In this document: positions 14,903-21,634 of the stretch, piece by piece | How the letters are laid out: the number at the start of each line of letters is the position of its first letter | Numbering within the stretch: position 1 is the stretch's first letter | Program-made: the position numbers and the translations under genes | Notes under the pieces: model-generated | Seen by the model: only the letters and a program-made list of their open reading frames with translations | Database searches by the model: none | Told to the model about the DNA's origin: nothing | Origin: an uncultured Lachnospiraceae bacterium | GTDB lineage: Bacteria > Bacillota > Clostridia > Lachnospirales > Lachnospiraceae | Assembly: GCA_949076555.1 (NCBI GenBank) | Contig: CARUOB010000049.1 | Location: 1 to 24,675 of the forward strand | Direction of reading: 5' to 3' | DNA length: 24,675 nucleotides

Positions 14903-15649
14903 ATGGCAGAAGTGGGAAAGAATATTCGAAAACTCAGGAAAGAAAAGAACCTGACGCAGGACGAGCTGGCGGAGCGTCTGCACTGTACCAGACAAACCAT
15001 CAGCAATTACGAAAACGGAAAGAGCGAACCGCATATTGCGCTTCTGGTGGAAATTGCAAATGTGCTGGAAGTGGAAGCAAACGACCTGATCTATGGACCG
15101 AAAAAGAAGGAGAACAGGAAAGGGCAGAAGGTAAGGGCGGTGGCTGCACTTGCGGTGGCAGGTGTGCTGCTAGTTGCAACCGAGTTCCTTTCTCGGTTTG
15201 CGAAGCAGTATAGCTGGGAAACTTTTCAGATAGCGCCGTATTATCTTTTGCGGTATGTGCTTCGGCCTTTCGTGCTGGCGCTGTTTGGATGGGGCATTGT
15301 GGAGGCGGGAAAAGCGTTTGCCGGAATGCGTCTATGGGAAGGCAGAGCCGAACGAACTGTGAGGGCAGCACGCATTGTTTTTTACATAACGGCTGTTACA
15401 TTGACGGTGTTTGCTGTATTGGCATTGTGGACGGCGGTGGATTTAACGTATATCTGGTGGCTGTCGGAACGAATGTTGAAGGTGCAGGGCAGTTTTGACC
15501 CCTCGGCGGTTCCGCGCCTGATGCCGGGCTGGATGCAGCGCATGTATTTGCGGGTGATCATAGTATACCGTCTCGGCGGCATGGGTTTGCTTTTCGGGGT
15601 GGTGCTGGGACTTTGCAAGGTGAGAAAAGAGGAGCCTGAAAAAGATTAG
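14903..15649 (+). CDS. XRE-family regulator with C-terminal membrane domain
   Basis: A 248-aa protein. Residues 5-62 are a Cro/C1-type helix-turn-helix (IRKLRKEKNLTQDELAERL, then CTRQTISNYENGKSEPH). A lysine-rich linker (66-76) follows. The rest is hydrophobic with about four membrane segments (near 78-96, 112-135, 155-178 and 208-232). Such membrane-tethered XRE proteins are common in Clostridia and Lactobacillales, but their signals are mostly unknown. The ATG at 14903 follows GGAGGG with 7-base spacing. The S1-domain gene begins 56 bases after its stop, with no terminator between, so they may share a transcript. Confidence 0.88.
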   Translation: MAEVGKNIRKLRKEKNLTQDELAERLHCTRQTISNYENGKSEPHIALLVEIANVLEVEANDLIYGPKKKENRKGQKVRAVAALAVAGVLLVATEFLSRFAKQYSWETFQIAPYYLLRYVLRPFVLALFGWGIVEAGKAFAGMRLWEGRAERTVRAARIVFYITAVTLTVFAVLALWTAVDLTYIWWLSERMLKVQGSFDPSAVPRLMPGWMQRMYLRVIIVYRLGGMGLLFGVVLGLCKVRKEEPEKD

Positions 15650-15705
15650 AAGGGGCTTTGCGTAATATGCCAGACAGGGTGAATGATATAATGGAGGATA
15701 GAAAG

Positions 15706-16668
15706 ATGGACATGGAAGAGAAGGGGAACGTTACAGCAGAAAATTTGGAAGAGTCCAAAATCGGAACCACAGAGACCATGAAGGACTATGAGCGGGAGCT
15801 GGAGGCTTCTTTCCGGAAGATCAGCGAGGGTGATATCATCAAAGGCACGGTGATCGACGTGAACGAGGAGGAGGTCATCCTCGACCTGAAATATTATGCG
15901 CAGGGCGTTATCAAGGCGGAAAATCTGAGCAACGACCCGGATTTTCTTGCGGCGGGCAAGATTTCTGTGGGGGACGAGATTGAGGCTACCGTGATTAAGA
16001 TGGACGACGGGGAGGGCAATATCGAGCTTTCCAAGAAAGAGGCGAACGACGTACTTGCATGGGGTAAACTGCAGAATATGATGGAGCAGGAAACGGTTGT
16101 AAAAGTCCGCATCAAAGAGAGCGTGAAGAGCGGCGTGGTAGCTTATCTGGAGGGTATGAGGGCTTTTATTCCCGCATCCCAGCTTTCCACAGATTATGTG
16201 GAGGATGTGGAGTCATGGGTCGGTAAGGAGATTGAGGTCAAAGTGATCACCGTGGAGCAGGAAAAGCAGAAGGTTGTGCTTTCCGGCAAGGCAGTGGCAC
16301 GCGAGAAAGAGGCGGAAGATCGCAGGCACCGCATTTCCATGATGGCGCCCGGCGCTGTTATGGAGGGCGTGGTGGAAAGCCTGATGCCTTACGGCGCGTT
16401 TGTTAATCTGGGGAACGGGATCAGCGGTCTGGTGCATATCTCCCAGATCAGCCAGAGAAGAATTAAGAAACCGAGCGAGGTTTTGAAGGAAGGGCAGAAG
16501 GTCAAGGTAAAGATCTTAAACACCAATGACAATAAGGTCAGTCTCAGCATGAAGGCATTAGAAGAGGTCACGGAGGATGTGGAGGAAGAAAGAGAGCCGC
16601 AGGAGTACACTTCCGGTGGGTCGGTTTCTACCAGTCTGGGAGATCTGCTTGCGAAGCTGAATCTGTAG
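15706..16668 (+). CDS. S1-domain RNA-binding protein (ribosomal protein S1-like)
   Basis: A 320-aa protein with three S1 domains at about 41-113, 128-200 and 215-285. The third is the most typical (GAVMEGVVESLMPYGAFVNL ... GLVHISQIS). The N-terminal 35 residues and the C-terminal tail are acidic and low-complexity. The start is ATG 15706, with GGAGG (15693-15697) 8 bases upstream; the frame is open from a TTG at 15658, but that start has no such site. Short S1 proteins with three or four domains act in Firmicutes translation and RNA metabolism; whether this one is ribosome-bound is not known. Some clostridial S1 proteins are fused to IspH; here it stands alone. Confidence 0.93.
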   Translation: MDMEEKGNVTAENLEESKIGTTETMKDYERELEASFRKISEGDIIKGTVIDVNEEEVILDLKYYAQGVIKAENLSNDPDFLAAGKISVGDEIEATVIKMDDGEGNIELSKKEANDVLAWGKLQNMMEQETVVKVRIKESVKSGVVAYLEGMRAFIPASQLSTDYVEDVESWVGKEIEVKVITVEQEKQKVVLSGKAVAREKEAEDRRHRISMMAPGAVMEGVVESLMPYGAFVNLGNGISGLVHISQISQRRIKKPSEVLKEGQKVKVKILNTNDNKVSLSMKALEEVTEDVEEEREPQEYTSGGSVSTSLGDLLAKLNL

Positions 16669-16762
16669 TGGCGCTTCATGCGCGGCTTGTCAGGTGGGAT
16701 TTTGTGCAGGTGCATTGTGAAGCCTGCGATTCCGGTGAGCCGGGCCGATATGGATGGTTCTT

Positions 16763-16921
16763 ATGAGTACACTTTATGTTACAGATCCGGACGGTGCGCT
16801 GTTAAACAGCAATGACTAGATAAGTCAATTTAGTGTGGAAACAATGAACGGGCTGGTTGCAAAGGGCATGCAGTTTACTTATGCAACAGCCCGTTCTTTT
16901 TGCCGCATAGCTCCATGCAGG
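16763..16921 (+). pseudogene. Remnant of a HAD-family (Cof-type) phosphatase gene
   Basis: From ATG 16763 the frame reads STLYVTDPDGALLNSND and then a TAG at 16817-16819. Reading on in the same frame gives ISQFSVETMNGLVAKGM and QFTYATARSFCRIAP up to a TGA at 16922. This matches the N-terminal 50 residues of Cof-type HAD hydrolases, whose motif I is normally DLDGTLL and which continue with a helix and a FTYATARS-like motif II. Both motif I aspartates survive, but Leu to Pro and Thr to Ala changes and the internal stop mark it as decayed. The remaining two thirds of the gene are absent. It sits in the 400-base gap between the S1 gene and a CPBP protease. Confidence 0.75.
16847..16901 (+). terminator. 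Terminator-like hairpin inside the HAD remnant
   Basis: AACGGGCTG (16847-16855) plus TTGCA (16857-16861) pair with TGCAA plus CAGCCCGTT (16882-16895), a 14-bp stem with one bulged G and a 20-base loop. CTTTTT follows at once. It is the only good terminator for the XRE/S1 transcript. Its two arms are codons of the HAD remnant, so it may be an accidental or co-opted terminator. Confidence 0.7.
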
Positions 16922-16989
16922 TGAAGATATTTGGGGCGCTGATTCGTTATATTAGAGATGGCGTCGGTTGTATTTATGCTTTAGCGTTA

Positions 16990-17037
16990 CACAGAGAGGA
17001 GGGTGAGGGCCCTCGTGCGCTTGGAAAAGTCTCTGTG
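16990..17037 (+). promoter_or_regulatory. Leader hairpin before the CPBP protease gene
   Basis: CACAGAGA (16990-16997) and TCTCTGTG (17030-17037) form a perfect 8-bp stem around the palindrome GAGGGCCCTC (17005-17014). It lies 30 bases before the start codon region. No clear promoter was found between 16925 and 17060. Confidence 0.35.
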
Positions 17038-17067
17038 CCGCGAAAATGCATAGGAATGGAGCGAAAA

Positions 17068-17904
17068 ATGAAAACAGGAAAAATGGTTTTAACTATTGTA
17101 GTCAGTGTGGTGTTTCTGCTTCTTGCCTCAGTGGCGCAGGAGTTGGTGATGAGCCTGCTTACCGCGGCAGGCATCCCCGTGTGGCTGAATCATATCGTGG
17201 GCGGTTTTTCATATGCGGTTTTTGCGTACTTCTTGGTACGGCTTTACTGTACGAAGTTTTTGAAGGAGGAGCCGGTGGCTTTCTGTATCCCCAAGTGCCG
17301 GATTCAGATCAAGTGGGCGGTGGCGGCGGTGCTTCTGCCTGTGTTGGTCAGCGCGTTTTATCTGTTTCTTCCGGGAAGCTATGAGAGCAATCCGCTGGAT
17401 ACAAGGGTGAGACTTGCGCTTGTGACAAGGGGCATTTTTCTTGCGGGCGTGGGAGCGGGTGCCGCGGAAGAGCTTTTGTTTCGTGGACTTTTGATGAATG
17501 CGGTGATAAAAAAGTGGGGCAGGGCAGCGGGTATCCTTGCGCCTTCTGTGCTCTTCGCGTCGCTCCATATCATCGGTATGAATTTCAGTCTGGCGAGCTG
17601 TATACAAGTGATGGTGGCAGGAACCATGGTGGGTGTGATGTTTTCACTGATTGCGCTGGAAGGGTGTTCTGTCTGGAACAGCGCCATCGTGCACGGCGTC
17701 TGGAATATGATTATCATAGGCGGCGGGCTGTCCATCGGCACGGAGATCAACGAGTATTCCGTCAGCAGTTATGTGCTTGAGACGCGGGCCTTTTGGCTGA
17801 CAGGCGGCGAGTTTGGCATAGAATCCTCCGTGGTGGCGATCATTGGTTACATATTGGTGAGTCTGGCGGCAGTGTGGATGATGAAACGGAAGCAGAGCAG
17901 GTAA
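17068..17904 (+). CDS. CPBP-family intramembrane protease
   Basis: A 278-aa polytopic membrane protein of the CAAX-protease / bacteriocin-processing (Abi) family. The glutamate-rich motif EELLFRG gives Glu134, Glu135 and Arg139. The second motif FASLHIIG gives His167, and HGVWN gives His209 in the last conserved segment. About seven or eight hydrophobic segments are visible, beginning at residues 7-26. ATG 17068 is chosen because GGAG is 6 bases upstream; the open frame extends back to 16900 but crosses the HAD remnant and leader hairpin, and that extension is not membrane-like. Members cleave prenylated or other membrane substrates, or protect against self-made bacteriocins; no bacteriocin gene is nearby. 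The next gene follows after 83 bases with no terminator. Confidence 0.9.
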   Translation: MKTGKMVLTIVVSVVFLLLASVAQELVMSLLTAAGIPVWLNHIVGGFSYAVFAYFLVRLYCTKFLKEEPVAFCIPKCRIQIKWAVAAVLLPVLVSAFYLFLPGSYESNPLDTRVRLALVTRGIFLAGVGAGAAEELLFRGLLMNAVIKKWGRAAGILAPSVLFASLHIIGMNFSLASCIQVMVAGTMVGVMFSLIALEGCSVWNSAIVHGVWNMIIIGGGLSIGTEINEYSVSSYVLETRAFWLTGGEFGIESSVVAIIGYILVSLAAVWMMKRKQSR

Positions 17905-17987
17905 GAACGGTCTGGCTGGTGGGATGTGTAAGAGTAAAGCCAAGTCCGGACAGGCGGGTTATATATCAGGAGAGGAAGGGTAACATT

Positions 17988-18515
17988 ATGGCGAAGCATG
18001 TTTTGGCGGTAATTGATATGCAGAATGACTTTATTGACGGTGCGCTCGGCACGAAAGAAGCGGAGGCGATCGTCGATAAGGTGGCAGCGCAGATCCGGGA
18101 TTTTGAAGGTGAGGTAGTCTACACGAGGGACACCCATTTCGAGGGATATCTCGGCACGCAGGAGGGAAAGCGGCTTCCGGTGCCCCACTGCATCAAAGAT
18201 ACGGACGGGTGGCAGATTCGGACACAGGTGAGTCTGGCGTGCGCCGAGGAGACAAAGATTTTTGATAAGCCGGCTTTTGGCTCTGTGGAGCTGGCAAACT
18301 ACCTGAAAAGTATGTCGGATCTGGAATGCGTCACGCTGGTCGGTCTGTGCACCGATATTTGTGTGATCTCTAACGCGCTTGTAATAAAGGCATTTCTGCC
18401 GGAAGTGACTGTTAGGGTCAATGCCGACTGCTGTGCGGGGGTTACGCCGAAGAGTCACCAAAATGCGCTTGAGGCAATGAAAATGTGTCAGGTGGAAGTG
18501 GTCGAAGGCAAATAA
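17988..18515 (+). CDS. Isochorismatase-family cysteine hydrolase (nicotinamidase-like)
   Basis: A 175-aa alpha/beta hydrolase. The catalytic triad of the family is present: Asp10 (VIDMQNDF), Lys94 (FDKPAFGS) and Cys125 (GLCTDICV). Candidate metal ligands match the nicotinamidase/pyrazinamidase pattern: Asp48 and His50 in TRDTHF, and His67 in LPVPHC. This favours conversion of nicotinamide to nicotinate for NAD salvage, but other amidases of the family share much of this pattern. ATG 17988 has a long purine site AGGAGAGGAAGG (17969-17980). The frame is open 65 codons further upstream, where it overlaps the protease gene, and this is discounted. Its last codon and stop lie in the first copy of a short tandem repeat. 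Confidence 0.9.
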   Translation: MAKHVLAVIDMQNDFIDGALGTKEAEAIVDKVAAQIRDFEGEVVYTRDTHFEGYLGTQEGKRLPVPHCIKDTDGWQIRTQVSLACAEETKIFDKPAFGSVELANYLKSMSDLECVTLVGLCTDICVISNALVIKAFLPEVTVRVNADCCAGVTPKSHQNALEAMKMCQVEVVEGK

Positions 18516-18599
18516 TTCCCTCATTTTTTGTAAGTTTAATAGAATAATTCCCTCATTTTTTTGTAGGTTTAGTGGAATAATTCCCTCATTTTTTTGCAG
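18511..18599 (+). repeat. Three tandem copies of a 32-33 base T-rich repeat
   Basis: Copies start at 18511, 18543 and 18576. Each begins AATAATTCCCTCATTTTTT and continues GTAGGTTTAGTGG-like; the third is cut after TTTGCAG. The first copy includes the stop codon of the hydrolase gene. Each copy carries a run of 6-7 T but no stem before it. The array is too short and its spacers too regular for CRISPR. Confidence 0.85.
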
Positions 18600-18604
18600 A
18601 ATGA

Positions 18605-18633
18605 TTGTATTTCTTTAAAAATATGGATATACT
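18605..18633 (+). promoter_or_regulatory. Promoter for the AAA/DUF4143 gene
   Basis: TTGTAT (18605-18610), a 17-base spacer and TATACT (18628-18633). The transcript would begin near 18640 and carry the hairpin at 18651-18681 in its leader. Confidence 0.65.
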
Positions 18634-18650
18634 ATAGTTAGATGGCAGAC

Positions 18651-18681
18651 GTGACAGTGAAGCCGAAGGCTGAACTGTTAC
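18651..18681. repeat. Short palindrome related to the MITE-like element at 23369
   Basis: GTGACAGT (18651-18658) pairs with ACTGTTAC (18674-18681, one G-U), and AGCC pairs with GGCT inside. The minus-strand reading of 18655-18681 matches 23369-23395 at nearly every base (ACAGTTCAGCCTTCGGCTTC is shared). It looks like an end or a minimal version of the same dispersed element. Confidence 0.6.
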
Positions 18682-18702
18682 TGGTTTTGAAGTGAGGGGT
18701 TT

Positions 18703-20046
18703 ATGAAATATCTGAAACGGAAAATCGATTTATATCTGGAAGAGTGGTGGCGGGATGAGGCTAGAAAGCCTTTGATTGTCAAGGGGCCGAGGCAGATTGG
18801 AAAGACAGAATCCATCAGAAATTTCGGTGCAAAGTATTATGAAAATGTGATTGAGATTAATTTTGTGGAGGAGCCAAAGTATAAGCAGATCATTGCAGAT
18901 GGCTATAAAACTGCGGATTTGATCCGGAATATTTCCAGAATTGATCCTACGAAACGGTTTGCAGAGGGAAATACATTGCTGTTCTTTGATGAATTGCAGG
19001 AATTTCCGGAGATTGCGACGGCGCTTAAGTTCTTTGAGCAGGATGGGAGATTTGACGTGATATGCAGTGGCTCCCTTTTGGGCATTCATTATGGCAGAAT
19101 CGAGAGCAACAGTGTCGGTTATAAGGCAGACTATGAAATGCACTCGCTTGATTTCGAGGAATTTTTGTGGGCAAAAGGATATGATGCAGGCTTTATAGAA
19201 GAATTGCTTACACATATGTTGTTGCAGCAGCCATTTAACGAAGCACAATTATCTGTATGCAGTGCGCTGTTTTTGGATTTTTGTATTCTGGGAGGTATGC
19301 CGGCTGTAGTCAGGGAGTATGTAGAAAAAGACAGCTTTGAGGGATCTCTGACAGTACAGAAGCAACTTTTGACCGACTATGAAGAGGATGTGCGCAAGTA
19401 TGCGGAAGGGATGGATCAAACGCGGATTCTCAATGTTTTTCGCCAGATTCCGTTACAGCTTGCAAAGGACAACAAAAAGTTTCAGATTTCAAAAGTGGCG
19501 TCCGGTGCGCGGTTCAAGGATTATCGCGGCTGCATCGAATGGCTGTCGGATACGGGGATCGTCAATGTCTGCTATTGCTTAAGATATCCGGAACTACCGT
19601 TAAAAGGGAATTTTGATGAGACAAAATATAAGTTGTATTTTGCGGACAGCGGCCTGCTTGTTTCCATGTTTGATGAGGAGGCGCAGGAGGATTTACGGGC
19701 AAACAGGAATCTGGGCGTTTATAAGGGAGCGCTCTATGAAAACGTAGTGGGAGAGGCGCTTGTCAAGAGCGGATACGGATTGTACTATTACAAGCGGGAA
19801 GATTCCACATTGGAGGAAGATTTTTTTGTAAGGACGGCGGTCGATTTGATTCCTATTGAAGTGAAAGCCACAAACGGCAGGGCAAAATCACTGAGAACGC
19901 TCATAGAAAGCGACAAATATGAGGATGTTCATTACGGAATAAAGCTGATCAACGGAAATATTGGGTATGATGGTCAGATTTACACATTTCCCTATTTTTG
20001 CGCGTTTTTATTAAAACGTTATCTCAAGCAGGTTTCGGCTTTTTAA
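18703..20046 (+). CDS. AAA ATPase with DUF4143 C-terminal domain
   Basis: A 447-aa protein of the AAA_14 / DUF4143 group. The Walker A is GPRQIGKT (28-35) and the Walker B is LLFFDELQ (Asp96-Glu97). An Arg finger-like SGSLLG segment follows, as is usual for the group. The C-terminal part has the PD-(D/E)xK-like end VDLIPIEVKA (Asp381, Glu386, Lys388) that resembles a nuclease core. Members are widespread, often patchily distributed, and their function is poorly known; a DNA-related or defence-like role has been suggested from the nuclease-like end only. ATG 18703 has GAGGGG just upstream. The gene is flanked by repeats on its left and less GC-rich than nth on its right, which fits horizontal gain. 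It may be co-transcribed with nth, 62 bases later. Confidence 0.9.
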   Translation: MKYLKRKIDLYLEEWWRDEARKPLIVKGPRQIGKTESIRNFGAKYYENVIEINFVEEPKYKQIIADGYKTADLIRNISRIDPTKRFAEGNTLLFFDELQEFPEIATALKFFEQDGRFDVICSGSLLGIHYGRIESNSVGYKADYEMHSLDFEEFLWAKGYDAGFIEELLTHMLLQQPFNEAQLSVCSALFLDFCILGGMPAVVREYVEKDSFEGSLTVQKQLLTDYEEDVRKYAEGMDQTRILNVFRQIPLQLAKDNKKFQISKVASGARFKDYRGCIEWLSDTGIVNVCYCLRYPELPLKGNFDETKYKLYFADSGLLVSMFDEEAQEDLRANRNLGVYKGALYENVVGEALVKSGYGLYYYKREDSTLEEDFFVRTAVDLIPIEVKATNGRAKSLRTLIESDKYEDVHYGIKLINGNIGYDGQIYTFPYFCAFLLKRYLKQVSAF

Positions 20047-20108
20047 CCGCGCTGCAAATCGAGGCGGATCGACGGCGGAGGGGAATGACAAAAGAGGAGT
20101 TTGTAAGT

Positions 20109-20741
20109 ATGAGAAAGAAAGAACTGACCCTTGCGGTCATTGAGAGACTGAAACAGGAATACCCTGACGCGGGCTGTTCGCTGGAATACAACGAGGCGTG
20201 GAAACTGTTGGTCAGCGTGCGGCTGGCGGCGCAGTGCACGGACGCCAGGGTCAATGTGGTGGTGGAGAAACTGTATGAAAAATTCCCGGATGTGGACGCG
20301 CTGGCACAAGCCCCGGTGGAAGAGATTGAGGCAATCGTGCATCCCTGCGGTCTTGGGAACAGCAAGGCGCGGGATATTAGCGCCTGCATGAAAAAAATAA
20401 AAGAGGAGTACGGCGGGCAGGTGCCCGATGATTTTGATGCGCTGCTTGCGCTGCCCGGTGTGGGCAGGAAAAGCGCCAATCTGATTATGGGGGATGTATT
20501 CGGCAAACCTGCCATTGTCACGGATACGCATTGTATCCGGCTTTGCAACCGTATCGGCCTGGTGGACGGGATCAAGGAGCCGAAAAAAGTGGAAATGGCG
20601 CTGTGGAAGATCGTGCCGCCCGAGGAGGGGAACGATCTGTGCCATCGGTTTGTCCTGCATGGCAGAGAGGTGTGTACGGCGAGAACGAAGCCTTATTGTG
20701 ATAAATGCTGTCTGGCAGATATTTGTAAACAGAGGATTTGA
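20109..20741 (+). CDS. nth: Endonuclease III (DNA glycosylase / AP lyase)
   Basis: A 210-aa base-excision repair enzyme that removes oxidised pyrimidines and cuts the abasic strand. The helix-hairpin-helix is LPGVGRKSAN, which carries the catalytic Lys, and the catalytic Asp is in VTDTHCIRL. Four C-terminal cysteines (CTARTKPYCDKC ... CLADIC) bind a 4Fe-4S cluster, here with CX7CX2CX5C, one residue longer in the first spacer than in the E. coli enzyme. ATG 20109 follows AGGAG (20095-20099) with 9-base spacing. An in-frame ATG at 20085 has its purine tract too close, and the frame opens from 19998 inside the upstream gene. Confidence 0.96.
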   Translation: MRKKELTLAVIERLKQEYPDAGCSLEYNEAWKLLVSVRLAAQCTDARVNVVVEKLYEKFPDVDALAQAPVEEIEAIVHPCGLGNSKARDISACMKKIKEEYGGQVPDDFDALLALPGVGRKSANLIMGDVFGKPAIVTDTHCIRLCNRIGLVDGIKEPKKVEMALWKIVPPEEGNDLCHRFVLHGREVCTARTKPYCDKCCLADICKQRI

Positions 20742-20752
20742 GGGATGGGGCA

Positions 20753-20821
20753 GTGAGTCGAAAGGCCGAACAATATATGGATGATCTGAATCTTTGGGGA
20801 TATAGGAGATACGGTGCATGA
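20753..20821 (+). CDS. Possible 22-aa peptide coupled to the next gene
   Basis: A GTG-started ORF (SRKAEQYMDDLNLWGYRRYG core) whose TGA overlaps the ATG of the following gene as ATGA. GAGGGATGGGG lies just upstream of the GTG and can serve as a ribosome site. The peptide is rich in charged and aromatic residues and has no signal or membrane segment. It could be a small protein or only a device for translational coupling. The next gene also has its own AGGAG site, so the overlap might be chance. Confidence 0.4.
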   Translation: MSRKAEQYMDDLNLWGYRRYGA

Positions 20822-21588
20822 GCGGGACGAGTTACTTTCAAAATGCCTTGTCGAATTTCGTCACGGATGCCGCCTGCGGCGGTGCAGTCAGGCATTTGAC
20901 GGATAGCGGTTATACGCTGGATCAAATTGTCGGCCGTCTGGATTATCCGGCGTCCCGGGCGAAGGTGCAGAGGATTATGATGGCGTATCTGTATGAAAGC
21001 CGTGTGCTTTTGCGGGACGAACCTTCGGAGGCGTTGTTTGCGCCGCAGGAGCAGTTTGTGCAGGAACAGGACGCTTACGGGAGGCGCACTATGCGGAAAG
21101 TGAGTGTTGACTATAAAAGTCAAAATAGTCTGACATATGTGCCGGAGCTGACGAAGCTGTCGCGGTTGGAAAAAGAGCCGCAGACACAGGAATTTTCATG
21201 GAAGGAGCTGCGATATAATCCCAGGCGCGATGGAAAACTGACAGAACTGTTATATCAAAAATGTGAGAAATATGGGGAAACATTCAGTTATGTGTCCTGC
21301 TCATTTGGGAGAAATACGGTTGACCCATACAGTCAGTGCGAAGGCATGGGGCCAAGCAGGGAAGATGAGACAGATAGAATGTGTATTGTCTCTGAGGAAA
21401 AAATGAGCTGCCTCAACGGCAGACAGCGGGAATATTTGCAGGGTATCCGCTGGGAGCAGCCTGTCATGTATCACAGGTTGAACCGGCGGATGCTTGAAAT
21501 CATCAGCAAACTGTACGAGGCGGGAGCTTATGGCGGCGCCTGCTTTTTTGTGGCCGGAAGAGAGAAATTAACGATACCGGCAAGGTGA
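20818..21588 (+). CDS. Conserved-looking protein of unknown function
   Basis: A 256-aa soluble protein that I do not recognise. ATG 20818 has AGGAG (20804-20808) 9 bases upstream. Residues about 17-60 (ACGGAVRHLTDSGYTLDQIVGRLDYPASRAKVQ in parts) have a helical pattern like a helix-turn-helix: a GYTLDQIVGRLDYP step typical of HTH second helices. The middle is charged with several Arg and Lys (LRYNPRRDGKLTELLYQKC). The C-terminal third includes several Cys and an aromatic SYVSCSFGR segment, ending GGACFFVAGREKL. There is no signal peptide or membrane segment. A DNA-binding role is possible from the N-terminus only. The stop codon sits in the loop of the following hairpin. Confidence 0.75.
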   Translation: MSGTSYFQNALSNFVTDAACGGAVRHLTDSGYTLDQIVGRLDYPASRAKVQRIMMAYLYESRVLLRDEPSEALFAPQEQFVQEQDAYGRRTMRKVSVDYKSQNSLTYVPELTKLSRLEKEPQTQEFSWKELRYNPRRDGKLTELLYQKCEKYGETFSYVSCSFGRNTVDPYSQCEGMGPSREDETDRMCIVSEEKMSCLNGRQREYLQGIRWEQPVMYHRLNRRMLEIISKLYEAGAYGGACFFVAGREKLTIPAR

Positions 21589-21602
21589 GCGCCTTGCCGG
21601 TA
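21575..21602. terminator. Hairpin between convergent genes
   Basis: TACCGGCAAGG (21575-21585) and CCTTGCCGGTA (21592-21602) form a perfect 11-bp stem with a 6-base loop that contains the TGA of the upstream gene. No T-run follows on either strand. It lies between two convergent genes and may end transcription in both directions. Confidence 0.5.
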
Positions 21603-21634
21603 CCGGAAAGAACTGCCGGATCAAACCAAGCCTG

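Noticed and set aside
15687..15692. TATAAT just before the S1 gene
   Set aside because: No -35 lies at a usable distance, and the transcript would start on top of the ribosome binding site of ATG 15706.
16900..17067. Upstream extension of the CPBP protease ORF
   Set aside because: The extra 56 residues run over the HAD remnant and leader hairpin and do not look like a membrane protein start; a good ribosome site supports ATG 17068.
18511..18599. Possible CRISPR remnant
   Set aside because: The copies are contiguous with no unique spacers, the unit is not palindromic, and no cas gene is present.
20024..20575. Minus-strand ORFs opposite nth
   Set aside because: They are antisense to a gene with intact catalytic and Fe-S motifs and have Ser-rich, low-quality composition.
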